A stretch of DNA of 64,000 bases. It comes from Pseudomonas serboccidentalis. Its GTDB lineage: Bacteria > Pseudomonadota > Gammaproteobacteria > Pseudomonadales > Pseudomonadaceae. Location: assembly GCF_028830055.1 (NCBI RefSeq), contig NZ_CP101655.1, forward strand, positions 1 through 64,000. The letters are read 5' to 3'. Made by a program: the position numbers and the translations under genes. A model generated the notes under the pieces. It had not been told where the DNA came from, made no database searches, and saw only the letters and a list, made by a program, of their open reading frames with translations. Of this stretch, positions 1 through 10,087 are shown piece after piece (the first letter of the stretch is position 1; the number at the start of each line of letters is the position of its first letter).

Positions 1-25
1 AGGTCATCGTCAAGATTAAATTCCG

Positions 26-60
26 AAACCCCAATTGCGAAAGCAATTGGGGTTTTGTTT
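26..60 (+). terminator. Rho-independent terminator of an upstream gene
   Basis: A 13-bp perfect stem (26-38 with 43-55) closes on a GAAA tetraloop and runs into a T-rich tail (53-60). It has the form of an intrinsic terminator and probably ends a plus-strand gene lying left of the window. It also isolates the recCBD operon from upstream transcription. Confidence 0.9.
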
Positions 61-169
61 TGCCTGCGGGAAAGTTCCTACAGCATGCAGATGCCCCTTC
101 CGGCTGCCACAACCGGCCGACAGTGCTAAGGTTCTGCCCTGGCTTTTGTACTTTTCCAAGGAAGCTTTT

Positions 170-3100
170 ATGCCGGACGCCTCGTCCCTCAATGCTGCAT
201 TCATGGTGGTCCAGAGCAATAGCCTGGACGAACTGCGCAGCCTGGTGGTCAGCGTCATGCGGCGTTATCCGCTGGCGCCCTTGGAGAATGAAATCGCTCT
301 GGTGCAGAGCAACGGTATTGCCCAGTGGCTCAAACTGGCCTTGGCTGAAGATCCTGAAGAGGATGACCTCGGTGGCTGCGGAATAGCTGCTGCCATCGAT
401 GTGCAGCTCCCCGGCAGTTTCATGTGGCAGCTCTACCGCATGGTGTTGGGCCGAGACGAAATCCCCGCCACATCCCTGCTCGACAAAGCCCCCCTGACCT
501 GGCGACTGATGCGCTTGTTGCCGCAGGTTATTGATCGCCCGCATTTCGAACCGCTGCAACGCTTCCTCACCCATGACACCGATTTGCGCAAGCGCTACCA
601 GTTGTCCGAGCGTCTGGCGGACCTCTTTGACCAATACCAAGTATATCGGGCCGACTGGCTTGAGGATTGGGCCGAGGGACGGCACCAGCTACGCAATGTC
701 AGGGGCGAAGTGAAGCCACTACCCCCCGTCAGTTGTTGGCAGGCTGAGCTGTGGCGTGCGCTGTTGGAGGATGTCGGTGAGCAAGGCATGGCCCAGAGCC
801 GAGCCGGCGTTCACCAGCGATTTATCGAGCGCATAAATTCCCTCGATCAGGCGCCTGCTGGACTCCCCTCGCGGGTGATTGTGTTCGGCATCTCTTCATT
901 GCCGGCCCAAGTGCTTGAGGCGCTGGCCGGACTGGCACGTTTCAGCCAGGTGCTGCTATGCGTGCACAACCCCTGCCGGCACCACTGGGCCGATATCGTC
1001 GCCGACAAGGATCTGCTGCGGCATCAATACAAGCGCCAGAGTCGAAAGACCGGAATGCCCGCCGTACTTGATCCCGATGCATTGCATCAACACGCCCACC
1101 CGCTACTTGCCGCGTGGGGCAAGCAAGGTCGCGACTACATCAACCTGCTCGACAGTTATGACGATCCCAACAGCTATCGCGCCGCTTTTCGCGATGGGCG
1201 CATCGACCTGTTCAGCGAGAACCAGCCACAGAATCTGCTCAATCAACTTCAGGACGATATCCTCGAGTTGAGGCCACTCAATGAAACGCGTGAGCACTGG
1301 CCTGCCGTTGATCTCGAACACGACGAGTCGATCCGCTTTCACATTGCCCACAGTGCTCAGCGCGAAGTGGAGATACTCCACGATCAGTTACTCGCACGCT
1401 TCAGCGCCAATCCGGATTTGCGTCCACGCGATGTGATCGTGATGGTGCCGGATGTCGACAGCTATGCACCGCATATCCGGGCGGTATTTGGTCAACTGGA
1501 TCGGCATGACCCACGGTTCATTCCATTCACCTTGGCGGACCAGGGCCAGCGCGGTCGGGATCCATTGCTGATTGCAGTCGAGCACCTGCTCAAACTGCCG
1601 GACAGCCGTTTCCCGGTCAGTGAGATCCTTGACCTGCTCGACGTTCCCGCATTACGCGCTCGTTTTGGCGTGGAAGAGCGTGATCTGCCAACGCTACACC
1701 GCTGGATCGAAGGGGCAGGCGTGCGTTGGGGAATGAACGCCGAGCAGCGTGCCGGTCTCGGTTTGCCGGATGAGCTGGAACAGAACAGCTGGCATTTCGG
1801 CCTGCGGCGGATGTTGCTGGGGTACGCCGTCGGCAGCTCCAATGCCTGCGCGGGTATTGAGCCCTACGATGAGATCGGCGGACTGGATGCAGCGTTGATC
1901 GGGCCGTTGGTGGCCTTGCTCGACGCATTGGAGCTGGCCCATCGCGAGCTTACTCAGGCTGCTCAGCCCAAGGTGTGGGGGCTGCGACTGCAAATCCTGA
2001 TGCAGTTGTTTTTCAAAGCCAGTAACGAGCACGATGATTATCTGCTGACGCAACTTGAAGAGTTGCGCGAGACCTGGCTGCAGACCTGTGAGTCCGTAGG
2101 GTTGATCGATGAGTTGCCGTTGACGGTGGTTCGAGAAGCCTGGCTCGCGGGACTGGATCAGGGGCGTCTGTCCCAGCGTTTTCTCGCTGGAGCGGTTAAC
2201 TTTTGCACACTGATGCCCATGCGGGCGATCCCGTTCAAACTTGTCTGTTTGTTGGGGATGAATGATGGCGACTATCCTCGGGCGCAACCGCCACTGGACT
2301 TCGATCTCATGGGCAGCGATTACCGGCCGGGAGACCGCTCGCGGCGTGAAGATGATCGCTATCTATTGCTTGAGGCGCTGCTGTCTGCACGTGATCAGCT
2401 GTACATCAGTTGGGTCGGGCGCAGTATACGTGACAACAGTGAGCGGCCAGCGTCGGTACTGATCGGCCAGTTGCGCGACCACCTCGCCAGCGGCTGGCGG
2501 ATGCTTGATGAGCGGAAGGATCTGTTGGGCGCCATGACCGAGGAGCATCCGCTGCAACCGTTCAGCTCGCGTTATTTTCATGAAGGCGATCAGCTATTCA
2601 GCTATGCCCGTGAATGGCAGGTTTTGCATCAAAGCCATGCGCGACAACACGAGGCGGAACTATTGGCGCCTCATGTTCAGGAAGAGCCATTGAGCCTGGC
2701 CTTGCTGCAGGATTTTCTGCGTAATCCGGTCCGGCACTTTTTCACTCAGCGGCTCAAAGTCTATTTCGAGGCCGCCGAAGCGCCCTTGGCTGACGAAGAA
2801 CCTTTCGTGCTGGATGCACTGCAGCGCTACACGCTGAGCGATAGCTTGCTCGAAGCCGCACTCAGGCAGCCGGACAATATTGATCGGGCGCTTGAGGATC
2901 AGGCCCGGCGTCTGCAAAACAGTGGCTTGCTGCCCATGGCCGGTTTCGGTGAATGCCTCCAGAGGGAGTTGATCGAGCCGTTGCCCGACTTGCTGCAACG
3001 TTACCAACAGCTACTGGCGTTATGGCCCACGCCGGTGACCAGTGCGATCCCGGTCAATCTTGAGTTGCAGGGCGTGCGTGTGGAAGGTTGGCTCGCCGGT

Positions 3101-3622
3101 TTGCATCAGCGCGATGACGGTGGTGTGTTGTCGGTCACGACCATTCCCAACAGCATCGGCTCGATCAAAAGTCGAAAATGGCATCGATTGACCATACCCT
3201 GGGTCAATCACCTGGTGGCCTGCGCCAGTGGGCTTACGCTGACCACGGCATTGGTGGCGAGTGACGATACGCTGCTGCTGGAACCGATGGAGCAAGACAG
3301 AGCCCTGCGTTTCCTTGGTGATCTGCTGCTTGCCTGGCAGGCCGGCATGCGCCAGCCACTGCCGATCGCGGTAAAGACGGCCTTCGCCTGGCTTGCGCAG
3401 ACTGATCCACTCAAGGCCGAGGCTGCTGCCAGAAAAGCCTACGAAGGTGACGGCCAGACCAGCGAAGGAGAGCGCCGTGAAAGTCCTGCGTTGTCCCGAC
3501 AATTCGCCGACTTCGACGCATTGATTGCGGACGAAACGTTCTCCGGTTGGTGCGACGCGTTGTATCGCCCTCTGTACGAAGCGCCCTGGCGCTCATTGGC
3601 CAGCGAAGGGGCTCGCGCATGA
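170..3622 (+). CDS. recC: Exodeoxyribonuclease V subunit gamma (RecC)
   Basis: RecC is the chi-recognition subunit of the RecBCD helicase-nuclease, which processes double-strand DNA ends in the cytoplasm for RecA-dependent repair. The 1150-residue product begins MPDASSLNAAF, then shows the inactive helicase-like fold expected of RecC, and its length fits the family. I chose the ATG at 170 because an AAGGAAG ribosome-binding site lies 7 bases upstream. The frame stays open back to 35 but that part has no family-like sequence. The stop overlaps the recB start in ATGA, so the two are translationally coupled. The recC-recB-recD order is the usual one in Pseudomonas. Confidence 0.95.
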   Translation: MPDASSLNAAFMVVQSNSLDELRSLVVSVMRRYPLAPLENEIALVQSNGIAQWLKLALAEDPEEDDLGGCGIAAAIDVQLPGSFMWQLYRMVLGRDEIPATSLLDKAPLTWRLMRLLPQVIDRPHFEPLQRFLTHDTDLRKRYQLSERLADLFDQYQVYRADWLEDWAEGRHQLRNVRGEVKPLPPVSCWQAELWRALLEDVGEQGMAQSRAGVHQRFIERINSLDQAPAGLPSRVIVFGISSLPAQVLEALAGLARFSQVLLCVHNPCRHHWADIVADKDLLRHQYKRQSRKTGMPAVLDPDALHQHAHPLLAAWGKQGRDYINLLDSYDDPNSYRAAFRDGRIDLFSENQPQNLLNQLQDDILELRPLNETREHWPAVDLEHDESIRFHIAHSAQREVEILHDQLLARFSANPDLRPRDVIVMVPDVDSYAPHIRAVFGQLDRHDPRFIPFTLADQGQRGRDPLLIAVEHLLKLPDSRFPVSEILDLLDVPALRARFGVEERDLPTLHRWIEGAGVRWGMNAEQRAGLGLPDELEQNSWHFGLRRMLLGYAVGSSNACAGIEPYDEIGGLDAALIGPLVALLDALELAHRELTQAAQPKVWGLRLQILMQLFFKASNEHDDYLLTQLEELRETWLQTCESVGLIDELPLTVVREAWLAGLDQGRLSQRFLAGAVNFCTLMPMRAIPFKLVCLLGMNDGDYPRAQPPLDFDLMGSDYRPGDRSRREDDRYLLLEALLSARDQLYISWVGRSIRDNSERPASVLIGQLRDHLASGWRMLDERKDLLGAMTEEHPLQPFSSRYFHEGDQLFSYAREWQVLHQSHARQHEAELLAPHVQEEPLSLALLQDFLRNPVRHFFTQRLKVYFEAAEAPLADEEPFVLDALQRYTLSDSLLEAALRQPDNIDRALEDQARRLQNSGLLPMAGFGECLQRELIEPLPDLLQRYQQLLALWPTPVTSAIPVNLELQGVRVEGWLAGLHQRDDGGVLSVTTIPNSIGSIKSRKWHRLTIPWVNHLVACASGLTLTTALVASDDTLLLEPMEQDRALRFLGDLLLAWQAGMRQPLPIAVKTAFAWLAQTDPLKAEAAARKAYEGDGQTSEGERRESPALSRQFADFDALIADETFSGWCDALYRPLYEAPWRSLASEGARA

Positions 3623-6600
3623 CCACCAAGACACCTCTGGCCCTGGCGTTCCCGCTGCACGGTAGTCAGCTCATCGAAGCCAGTGCCGGCACCGGCAAGA
3701 CCTTTACCATCTCGGCTCTTTATCTGCGTCTGATCCTTGGGCACGGCGGCGAATCGAACGGCTTCGGCCGTGAACTGCTGCCCCCGCAGATTCTCGTGGT
3801 GACCTTCACCGATGCCGCCACCAAAGAACTGCGCGAGCGAATCCGTACGCGGCTGGCCGAGGCCGCACGATTTTTCCGTGAAGAAACCCCTGCTCCGGAT
3901 GGATTGATTGCCGAGTTGCGTGAGCAATTTGACCCGTCACAATGGCCCGGCTGCGCCAATCGCCTGGACATCGCCGCGCAATGGATGGATGAGGCGGCAG
4001 TCTCCACCATCCACAGTTGGTGCCAGCGCATGCTGCGCGAACACGCGTTCGACAGCGGTAGCCTGTTTACCCAAACCCTGGAAACCGATCACAGCGATCT
4101 GCTCGGCGAAGTGCTGCGCGATTACTGGCGACTGTTCTGTTACCCGATGCAGGGTGATGCACTGAACTGGGTTCGCGCTAACTGGGGCGGGCCGGCAGCG
4201 TTGTTGCCACGGGTGCGAGGTCTGTTTGGCAGTGAGCGCGACAGCGAAGAAGGCAAGGCCCCCGCAGAGTTGATCGAAGAGTGTCTGCAGGAACGACGTG
4301 CTGCGTTGCTCGACCTGAAGATGCCTTGGCGTCAGTGGGCGGATGAACTGCTGGTGATCTGTCACGAGGGTGTTGCGAGCAAAGCCGTCGATGGCCGCAA
4401 GATGCAGGCGCGCTACTTCGAACCCTGGTTCGAGAAGCTCAAGACCTGGGCGGAAGACGAGGCCATGGAGCAACTGGACATCGGCACCGGTTTCACTCGG
4501 TTGACCCCTGACGGGATGGCCGAAGCCTGGAAGGGCCAGGCTCCGAGTCATCCTGGTCTGGACGCAATGCCGGGGCTCAAGTCGAGCCTCGACGCGCTGC
4601 CGACCCCCGATGCCGCTGTATTGCAGCACGCGGCGAGATGGGTGGGGGCACGCTTTGAGGAAGAGAAGCGACGCCGCGCGGAAATGGGGTTCGATGACAT
4701 GCTGTTGCGCCTCGATGCGGCTTTGCAATCCGACAGCGGCGAACGCCTGGCGGCGGTGATCCGCGAGCAGTTTCCGGTGGCGTTGATCGATGAGTTTCAG
4801 GACACCGACCCGGTGCAATACCGGATCTTCGAGAGCATCTATCGCATCGAAGACAACAGTCCGGACACTGGCCTGTTCCTGATCGGCGATCCCAAACAGG
4901 CGATTTACGCGTTCCGTGGCGCCGATATCTACACCTACCTGCGTGCGCGTCAGGCCACCACTGGCCGTCTGCACACGCTGGGCACCAACTTCCGCTCCAG
5001 CCATGGCATGGTGAACGCGGTCAATCATGTATTCGAACGCGCCGAGTCCCGCGAGCAGGGACGCGGCGCGTTTTTGTTTCGGGAAAAAGATGGGCAGAAC
5101 CCGGTGCCTTTCCAGCCTGTTGAGTCTCAGGGGCGTAAAGAGCGGCTGCAGATCGCCGGCCAGGATGTCGCGGCGCTGAATGTCTGGCATCTGTCGACGG
5201 ACCAGCCATTGTCAGGCGCGGTCTATCGCCAGCAATTGGCGGCGGCCTGTGCCAGCGAAATCACTGCATTGCTCAATGGCGGGCAAACCGGTGCGGCGGG
5301 CTTCATCCATGATGGGCAGGACTTCAGAGGCTTGCGGCCTTCCGATATCGCGATTCTGGTACGCGACGGCAAAGAGGCTCAAGCCGTACGCGCAGAGCTC
5401 GCCGTCCGTGGGGTGCGCAGCGTTTACCTGTCGGACAAGGACTCAGTCTTCGCCGCCCAGGAAGCGCATGACTTGCTATCCTGGCTCAAGGCCTGTGCCG
5501 AGCCGGATGTCGAACGTTCACTGAAGGCCGCACTGGCCTGCATCACCCTGAATCTGCCCCTGGCTGAGCTGGAGCGATTGAATCAGGACGAATTGGTCTG
5601 GGAGGCCCGGGTCATGCAGTTCCGTGGTTATCGCGAACTGTGGCGCAAACAAGGTGTGCTGCCGATGTTGCGGCGCTTGCTGCACGACTTCCATTTGCCG
5701 CAGACCCTGATCGCACGCAGTGATGGCGAACGGGTGCTGACTAACCTTTTGCACTTGTCGGAACTGATGCAGCAGGCCGCAGCGGAGCTCGATGGCGAAC
5801 AAGCGTTGATTCGCCACCTTGCCGAGTTGCTGGCGTTGTCCGGTCAGGCCGGTGAAGAACAGATATTACGTCTGGAGAGCGACGAACAACTGGTCAAGGT
5901 GGTGACCATCCACAAGTCGAAAGGGCTTGAGTATCCGTTGGTGTTCCTGCCCTTCATCTGCTCGGCAAAGCCAGTGGACGGCAGTCGCTTGCCGCTGCAT
6001 TACCACGATGCCACAGGCAAGGCCCAGCTGACGCTGAAACCGACCGCGGAGTTGATTGCCCTGGCGGACGATGAACGCCTGGCTGAAGACCTGCGCCTGC
6101 TCTATGTCGCCCTGACTCGCGCGCAACATGCCTGCTGGCTGGGTGTCACGGATCTCAAACGTGGCAATAACAACAGTTCGGTACTCCACCTTTCAGCGCT
6201 TGGTTATCTGCTTGGCGGCGGTGAAACACTGGGTGAATCAACCGGGCTGAACCGTTGGCTGCTGGATCTGCAGCAGGACTGTACAACCATACACATGGGT
6301 GAAATGCCGCAAGCTACCCACGAGATTTATCGCCCCGAGCGTAATGAAGCGATCCTCAGCGCCACTTTGATGCCCAAGCGCAAGGCCAGTGAAAACTGGT
6401 GGATTGCCTCCTACAGTGCCTTGCGCATCAGCGACGTATTGAGTGTCGGCAGCGATGAAGCACCGGACAGTCCGCAGGCGCAAAAGCTGTTTGATGATGA
6501 GCGTCTCGATCCGGATGCGCCGCGAGAGGTAGTCGTCGGCGGTGCCGATATCCATCGTTTCCCCCGTGGCCCTAACCCGGGCACCTTTCTCCATGGTCTG

Positions 6601-7305
6601 CTGGAGTGGGCTGGAGACGAAGGTTTTGCCGTTCCCTTTGAAACGCTCAAGGATGCGATTGGTCGACGCTGCAACCTGCGCGGCTGGGAGGGCTGGATCA
6701 ACACCCTGAGTGAGTGGCTGCATCATCTACTCAAGTCTCCGTTGCCAACGGGCGGACAGCCAGCGGTGGTTCTCGAGCAACTGAAACAGTACCGCGTCGA
6801 GATGGAGTTCTGGTTCGCCAGTCACAAGGTCGATGTTCTTAAACTCGATGAATGGGTGCGTCAGTACACCCACAACGGCGTGGCGCGGGTGGCCGCCGAG
6901 CCTGTGCAACTCAACGGCATGTTCAAAGGCTTTATCGACCTGACCTTCGAACATGAGGGTCGCTACTACGTGGCCGATTACAAATCCAACTGGCTGGGCG
7001 TCGATGATGCGGCCTATACCGAGCAAGCCATGGAGCGCTCGATCCTCGACAACCGTTACGACCTTCAATACGTGCTGTACCTGTTGGCGTTGCATCGGCA
7101 ACTGAAGGCGCGGCTGACTGACTACGATTACGATCGGCATGTCGGCGGCGCGTTGTATGTGTTCCTGCGGGGGACCCGGGCAGACAGTCGTGGCGTGTAT
7201 TTCGCGCGTCCGCCACGTGAACTGATCGAACGTCTGGATCGCCTGTTCCAGGGCAAACCGGATCCCAAGGCCGAACCCGCATGGGAACAGGGAGTCCTGC
7301 TATGA
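3619..7305 (+). CDS. recB: Exodeoxyribonuclease V subunit beta (RecB)
   Basis: RecB is the 3'-5' helicase and the only nuclease subunit of RecBCD. The 1228-residue product has a Walker A motif (ASAGTGKT, about residues 21-28), a UvrD-type Walker B (DEFQDTD, near 391), the GDPKQAIYAFRGAD motif near 425 and the VTIHKSKGLEYP motif near 760. The C-terminal nuclease motif is GFIDLTF...ADYKSN at about 1102-1122, with the expected Asp and Lys. It starts at 3619 within the recC stop (ATGA) and ends overlapping recD by four bases. No catalytic residue appears to be lost. Confidence 0.96.
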   Translation: MTTKTPLALAFPLHGSQLIEASAGTGKTFTISALYLRLILGHGGESNGFGRELLPPQILVVTFTDAATKELRERIRTRLAEAARFFREETPAPDGLIAELREQFDPSQWPGCANRLDIAAQWMDEAAVSTIHSWCQRMLREHAFDSGSLFTQTLETDHSDLLGEVLRDYWRLFCYPMQGDALNWVRANWGGPAALLPRVRGLFGSERDSEEGKAPAELIEECLQERRAALLDLKMPWRQWADELLVICHEGVASKAVDGRKMQARYFEPWFEKLKTWAEDEAMEQLDIGTGFTRLTPDGMAEAWKGQAPSHPGLDAMPGLKSSLDALPTPDAAVLQHAARWVGARFEEEKRRRAEMGFDDMLLRLDAALQSDSGERLAAVIREQFPVALIDEFQDTDPVQYRIFESIYRIEDNSPDTGLFLIGDPKQAIYAFRGADIYTYLRARQATTGRLHTLGTNFRSSHGMVNAVNHVFERAESREQGRGAFLFREKDGQNPVPFQPVESQGRKERLQIAGQDVAALNVWHLSTDQPLSGAVYRQQLAAACASEITALLNGGQTGAAGFIHDGQDFRGLRPSDIAILVRDGKEAQAVRAELAVRGVRSVYLSDKDSVFAAQEAHDLLSWLKACAEPDVERSLKAALACITLNLPLAELERLNQDELVWEARVMQFRGYRELWRKQGVLPMLRRLLHDFHLPQTLIARSDGERVLTNLLHLSELMQQAAAELDGEQALIRHLAELLALSGQAGEEQILRLESDEQLVKVVTIHKSKGLEYPLVFLPFICSAKPVDGSRLPLHYHDATGKAQLTLKPTAELIALADDERLAEDLRLLYVALTRAQHACWLGVTDLKRGNNNSSVLHLSALGYLLGGGETLGESTGLNRWLLDLQQDCTTIHMGEMPQATHEIYRPERNEAILSATLMPKRKASENWWIASYSALRISDVLSVGSDEAPDSPQAQKLFDDERLDPDAPREVVVGGADIHRFPRGPNPGTFLHGLLEWAGDEGFAVPFETLKDAIGRRCNLRGWEGWINTLSEWLHHLLKSPLPTGGQPAVVLEQLKQYRVEMEFWFASHKVDVLKLDEWVRQYTHNGVARVAAEPVQLNGMFKGFIDLTFEHEGRYYVADYKSNWLGVDDAAYTEQAMERSILDNRYDLQYVLYLLALHRQLKARLTDYDYDRHVGGALYVFLRGTRADSRGVYFARPPRELIERLDRLFQGKPDPKAEPAWEQGVLL

Positions 7306-9392
7306 ACCGTACCTTCGCCGACCTGTCATCGGGTATCGACAACCCATCGAGCCTGGCGCCGCTGACGAGTGCCTCAGATCTGCTGCTATTGCTTGATCGC
7401 TGGGTCGAGCGAGGCTGGCTTCGCTCGCTGGACAAGGCCTTCGTCGGCTTTCTGCACGAACTCGCGCCCGAGTCCGATCCGCTGGTGCTGCTCGCAGCCG
7501 CACTGACCAGCCACCAACTGGGGCACGGGCATGTCTGCCTGGATCTTTTCGAAACCCTCAAGGCACCGGATTTCGCTCTGTCTCTGCCACCCGAAGGCGA
7601 TGTGCAGAGTGGCGTCTTGCTGCTGCCGTCGCAGTTGCTTGAAACGCTGGACGGCGCCCATTGGTGCAAGGCGTTGGCAAGCAGCTCTCTGGTTGCGCTG
7701 GCAGCAGACAACCGCGATGCGGCGCACCAGCGGCCGTTGGTGCTGTCCGGCAAGCGCCTGTATCTGCGGCGATACTGGGCGTATGAGCGTCGCATCGATG
7801 TTGCGTTGCGCACACGTCTGGCTCAAGGTGAAACGCCGCCCGATGACCTGCCCCAGCGTCTCGATGAATTGTTCGGCCCCGCCAGGCCAGGTGCAGTGAT
7901 CGACTGGCAGAAACTCGCCTGCGCCCTTGCCACTCGCGGAGCCTTCAGCATCATCACGGGTGGCCCGGGGACTGGCAAGACCACCACGGTGGTGCGCCTG
8001 CTCGCGCTGCTCCAGGCGCCGGCGGTGGAGGCCGGTCAGCCGTTGCGCATTCGTCTGGCGGCGCCGACTGGCAAGGCGGCGGCGCGTTTGACCGAGTCCA
8101 TCAGCCAGCAAGTGCAGTCGCTTAAAGTCGCTGAAACCGTGCGCGAGAAGATCCCCTGCGACGTGACCACCGTCCATCGCTTGCTGGGCAGTCGTCCCGG
8201 CACCCGGCACTTCCGTCACCATGCCGGTAACCGTTTGCCGCTGGATGTGTTGGTGGTCGATGAAGCCTCCATGATCGACCTGGAGATGATGGCCAACCTG
8301 CTTGATGCGTTGCCGCCGCATGCGCGTCTGGTGCTGCTCGGCGACAAGGATCAACTCGCTTCCGTGGAGGCCGGGGCGGTGCTGGGCGATCTGTGCCGCG
8401 ATGCCGAGGCTGGTTGGTATAACCCGCAGACTCGGCAATGGCTGGAATCGGTCAGTGGTGAGTCCTTGCAGGACAGTGGTCTGCACGAAGACAGTGACGG
8501 CTCCCATCCGCTGGCCCAGCAACTGGTGATGCTGCGCCATTCGCGGCGCTTCGGTGAAGGCAGCGGCATCGGTCAGCTTGCGCGTCGGGTCAATCAGCAG
8601 TTGCCGGAGGAGGCGCGGCAGTTGCTGACGGCCGGTCACTATGACGATGTGTTTTCACTGCCGCTCAAAGGCGAACACGATCACCCGTTCGAGCGGCTGC
8701 TGCTCGAAGGCCATGGCGAGGGTCCGCAGGGCTATCGCCACTATCTGAATGTGCTGCGCCAACAACGCCCGCCGGCGGGCAGACCGCTGGAGCATCCGGA
8801 CTGGATCAACTGGGCACGGAATGTGTTGCAGGCGTTCGATACCTTCCAGCTGTTATGCGCTGTGCGCAAGGGGCCTTGGGGCGTTGAAGGGCTGAATCTG
8901 CGGATCACCGAAGCCTTGCTCAAAGCGCGCCTGATCGAGCATGACCAGCAATGGTACGAAGGCCGGCCGGTGTTGATGACTCGCAACGACTACGGTCTGG
9001 GTCTGATGAACGGCGATATCGGCATCGCCCTCAAGTTGCCCGAGCGCGAGGGTCCGGACGCCGGCAAACCGGTGTTGCGCGTTGCCTTTCCGCGTAACGA
9101 TGGTCAGGGCGGTGTGCGTTTCGTACTGCCGAGCCGTCTCAACGATGTGGAAACGGTGTACGCGATGACGGTGCACAAATCCCAAGGCTCGGAGTTCGCC
9201 CACACCGCGTTGATCCTCCCGGATGCCTTGAATCCGGTGTTGACCAAGGAATTGATCTATACCGGTATTACTCGGGCCAAGCACTGGTTCACCTTGATTG
9301 AACCGCGGGCCGGAGTGTTTGAAGAGGCGGTGCAGCGCAAGGTCAAGCGCCTGAGCGGACTGATGTTGGAACTTGAAGAGGCTCAGGGATGA
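7302..9392 (+). CDS. recD: Exodeoxyribonuclease V subunit alpha (RecD)
   Basis: RecD is the 5'-3' helicase motor of RecBCD. The 696-residue product has a Walker A motif (GGPGTGKTTT, near residue 220), a Walker B (VVDEASMID, near 318) and the SF1B C-terminal motif VHKSQGSEF near 627. The N-terminal ~200 residues form the RecB-contacting domain. It starts in an ATGA overlap with recB. The last gene of the operon is followed by about 120 bases holding a short dyad (9418-9433) but no clear T-run terminator. Confidence 0.95.
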   Translation: MNRTFADLSSGIDNPSSLAPLTSASDLLLLLDRWVERGWLRSLDKAFVGFLHELAPESDPLVLLAAALTSHQLGHGHVCLDLFETLKAPDFALSLPPEGDVQSGVLLLPSQLLETLDGAHWCKALASSSLVALAADNRDAAHQRPLVLSGKRLYLRRYWAYERRIDVALRTRLAQGETPPDDLPQRLDELFGPARPGAVIDWQKLACALATRGAFSIITGGPGTGKTTTVVRLLALLQAPAVEAGQPLRIRLAAPTGKAAARLTESISQQVQSLKVAETVREKIPCDVTTVHRLLGSRPGTRHFRHHAGNRLPLDVLVVDEASMIDLEMMANLLDALPPHARLVLLGDKDQLASVEAGAVLGDLCRDAEAGWYNPQTRQWLESVSGESLQDSGLHEDSDGSHPLAQQLVMLRHSRRFGEGSGIGQLARRVNQQLPEEARQLLTAGHYDDVFSLPLKGEHDHPFERLLLEGHGEGPQGYRHYLNVLRQQRPPAGRPLEHPDWINWARNVLQAFDTFQLLCAVRKGPWGVEGLNLRITEALLKARLIEHDQQWYEGRPVLMTRNDYGLGLMNGDIGIALKLPEREGPDAGKPVLRVAFPRNDGQGGVRFVLPSRLNDVETVYAMTVHKSQGSEFAHTALILPDALNPVLTKELIYTGITRAKHWFTLIEPRAGVFEEAVQRKVKRLSGLMLELEEAQG

Positions 9393-9511
9393 AAAGACCG
9401 GCGGTTGGCGCCGATTACTGACCAGCCGGTCAGAAGGCGCTGTCTCGCTGGTGTTACTCCGCTGTGCTATCGTTGCGGCATCATTTCGGTACGATCCAAG
9501 AGTATCCCTGC

Positions 9512-10087
9512 ATGAAGGTGGCTGTCTGGGCGACAGAGCGCGTGGTTCGCTGCACGTACGCATTGCTGGTCGGTCTGCTCTGTTTGCTGACGGGCGTTGC
9601 TAGTGCGCAGCCACAAACAGTGGCGGGCATGGCCGAGCAACGCGCCCAGTCTGTGACGCAGGTCGTGTTGGGCATCCTCAGTTACGCGCGCTGGCCGGTC
9701 GAACCTGCGCAGTTGCACCTGTGTATCGTCGGCCCCACCGAATACACCGATGACCTGGTCAAAGGCACCACGCAAGCGACGGGGCGGCCGGTCGCCGTAC
9801 GTCGGCTGCTGGCTGACAACCCGGCGATCGTCAGCGAATGCGACGCGGTGTACATCGGCAAGCTCACGGCGGATGAACGCAGTCGGCTCTTCGCGTCGTT
9901 GATCGGCCATCCGGTGCTGAGCATCAGCGAAGGTGGCGACCAGTGCACGGTCGGTAGCCTGTTCTGCCTGCGGGTCGGCGATGATCAGGTGTCCTTCGAG
10001 GTCAACCTCGACTCTGTCGCCCGCAGCGGTGTACGCATTCACCCGAGCGTACTGCAGTTGTCGCGCCGCAAACCGGCGGCACCATGA
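9512..10087 (+). CDS. yfiR: YfiR, periplasmic repressor of the diguanylate cyclase YfiN (DUF4154)
   Basis: YfiR binds the periplasmic domain of YfiN and holds the cyclase off; in P. aeruginosa its loss gives small-colony, high-c-di-GMP variants. The 191-residue product starts with a signal peptide (hydrophobic core about residues 15-30, cleavage near ASAQP). It then has a DUF4154 domain with paired cysteines, including the QCTVGSLFCLRV segment, consistent with the disulfides known in YfiR. The ATG at 512 of this kilobase is preferred over the longer frame because the signal peptide begins there. The stop overlaps yfiN in ATGA. Confidence 0.9.
   Translation: MKVAVWATERVVRCTYALLVGLLCLLTGVASAQPQTVAGMAEQRAQSVTQVVLGILSYARWPVEPAQLHLCIVGPTEYTDDLVKGTTQATGRPVAVRRLLADNPAIVSECDAVYIGKLTADERSRLFASLIGHPVLSISEGGDQCTVGSLFCLRVGDDQVSFEVNLDSVARSGVRIHPSVLQLSRRKPAAP

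Noticed and set aside
9418..9433. Possible terminator after recD (CTGACC-AGCC-GGTCAG)
   Set aside because: The stem is only 6 bp and no T-run follows; it was not strong enough to call.
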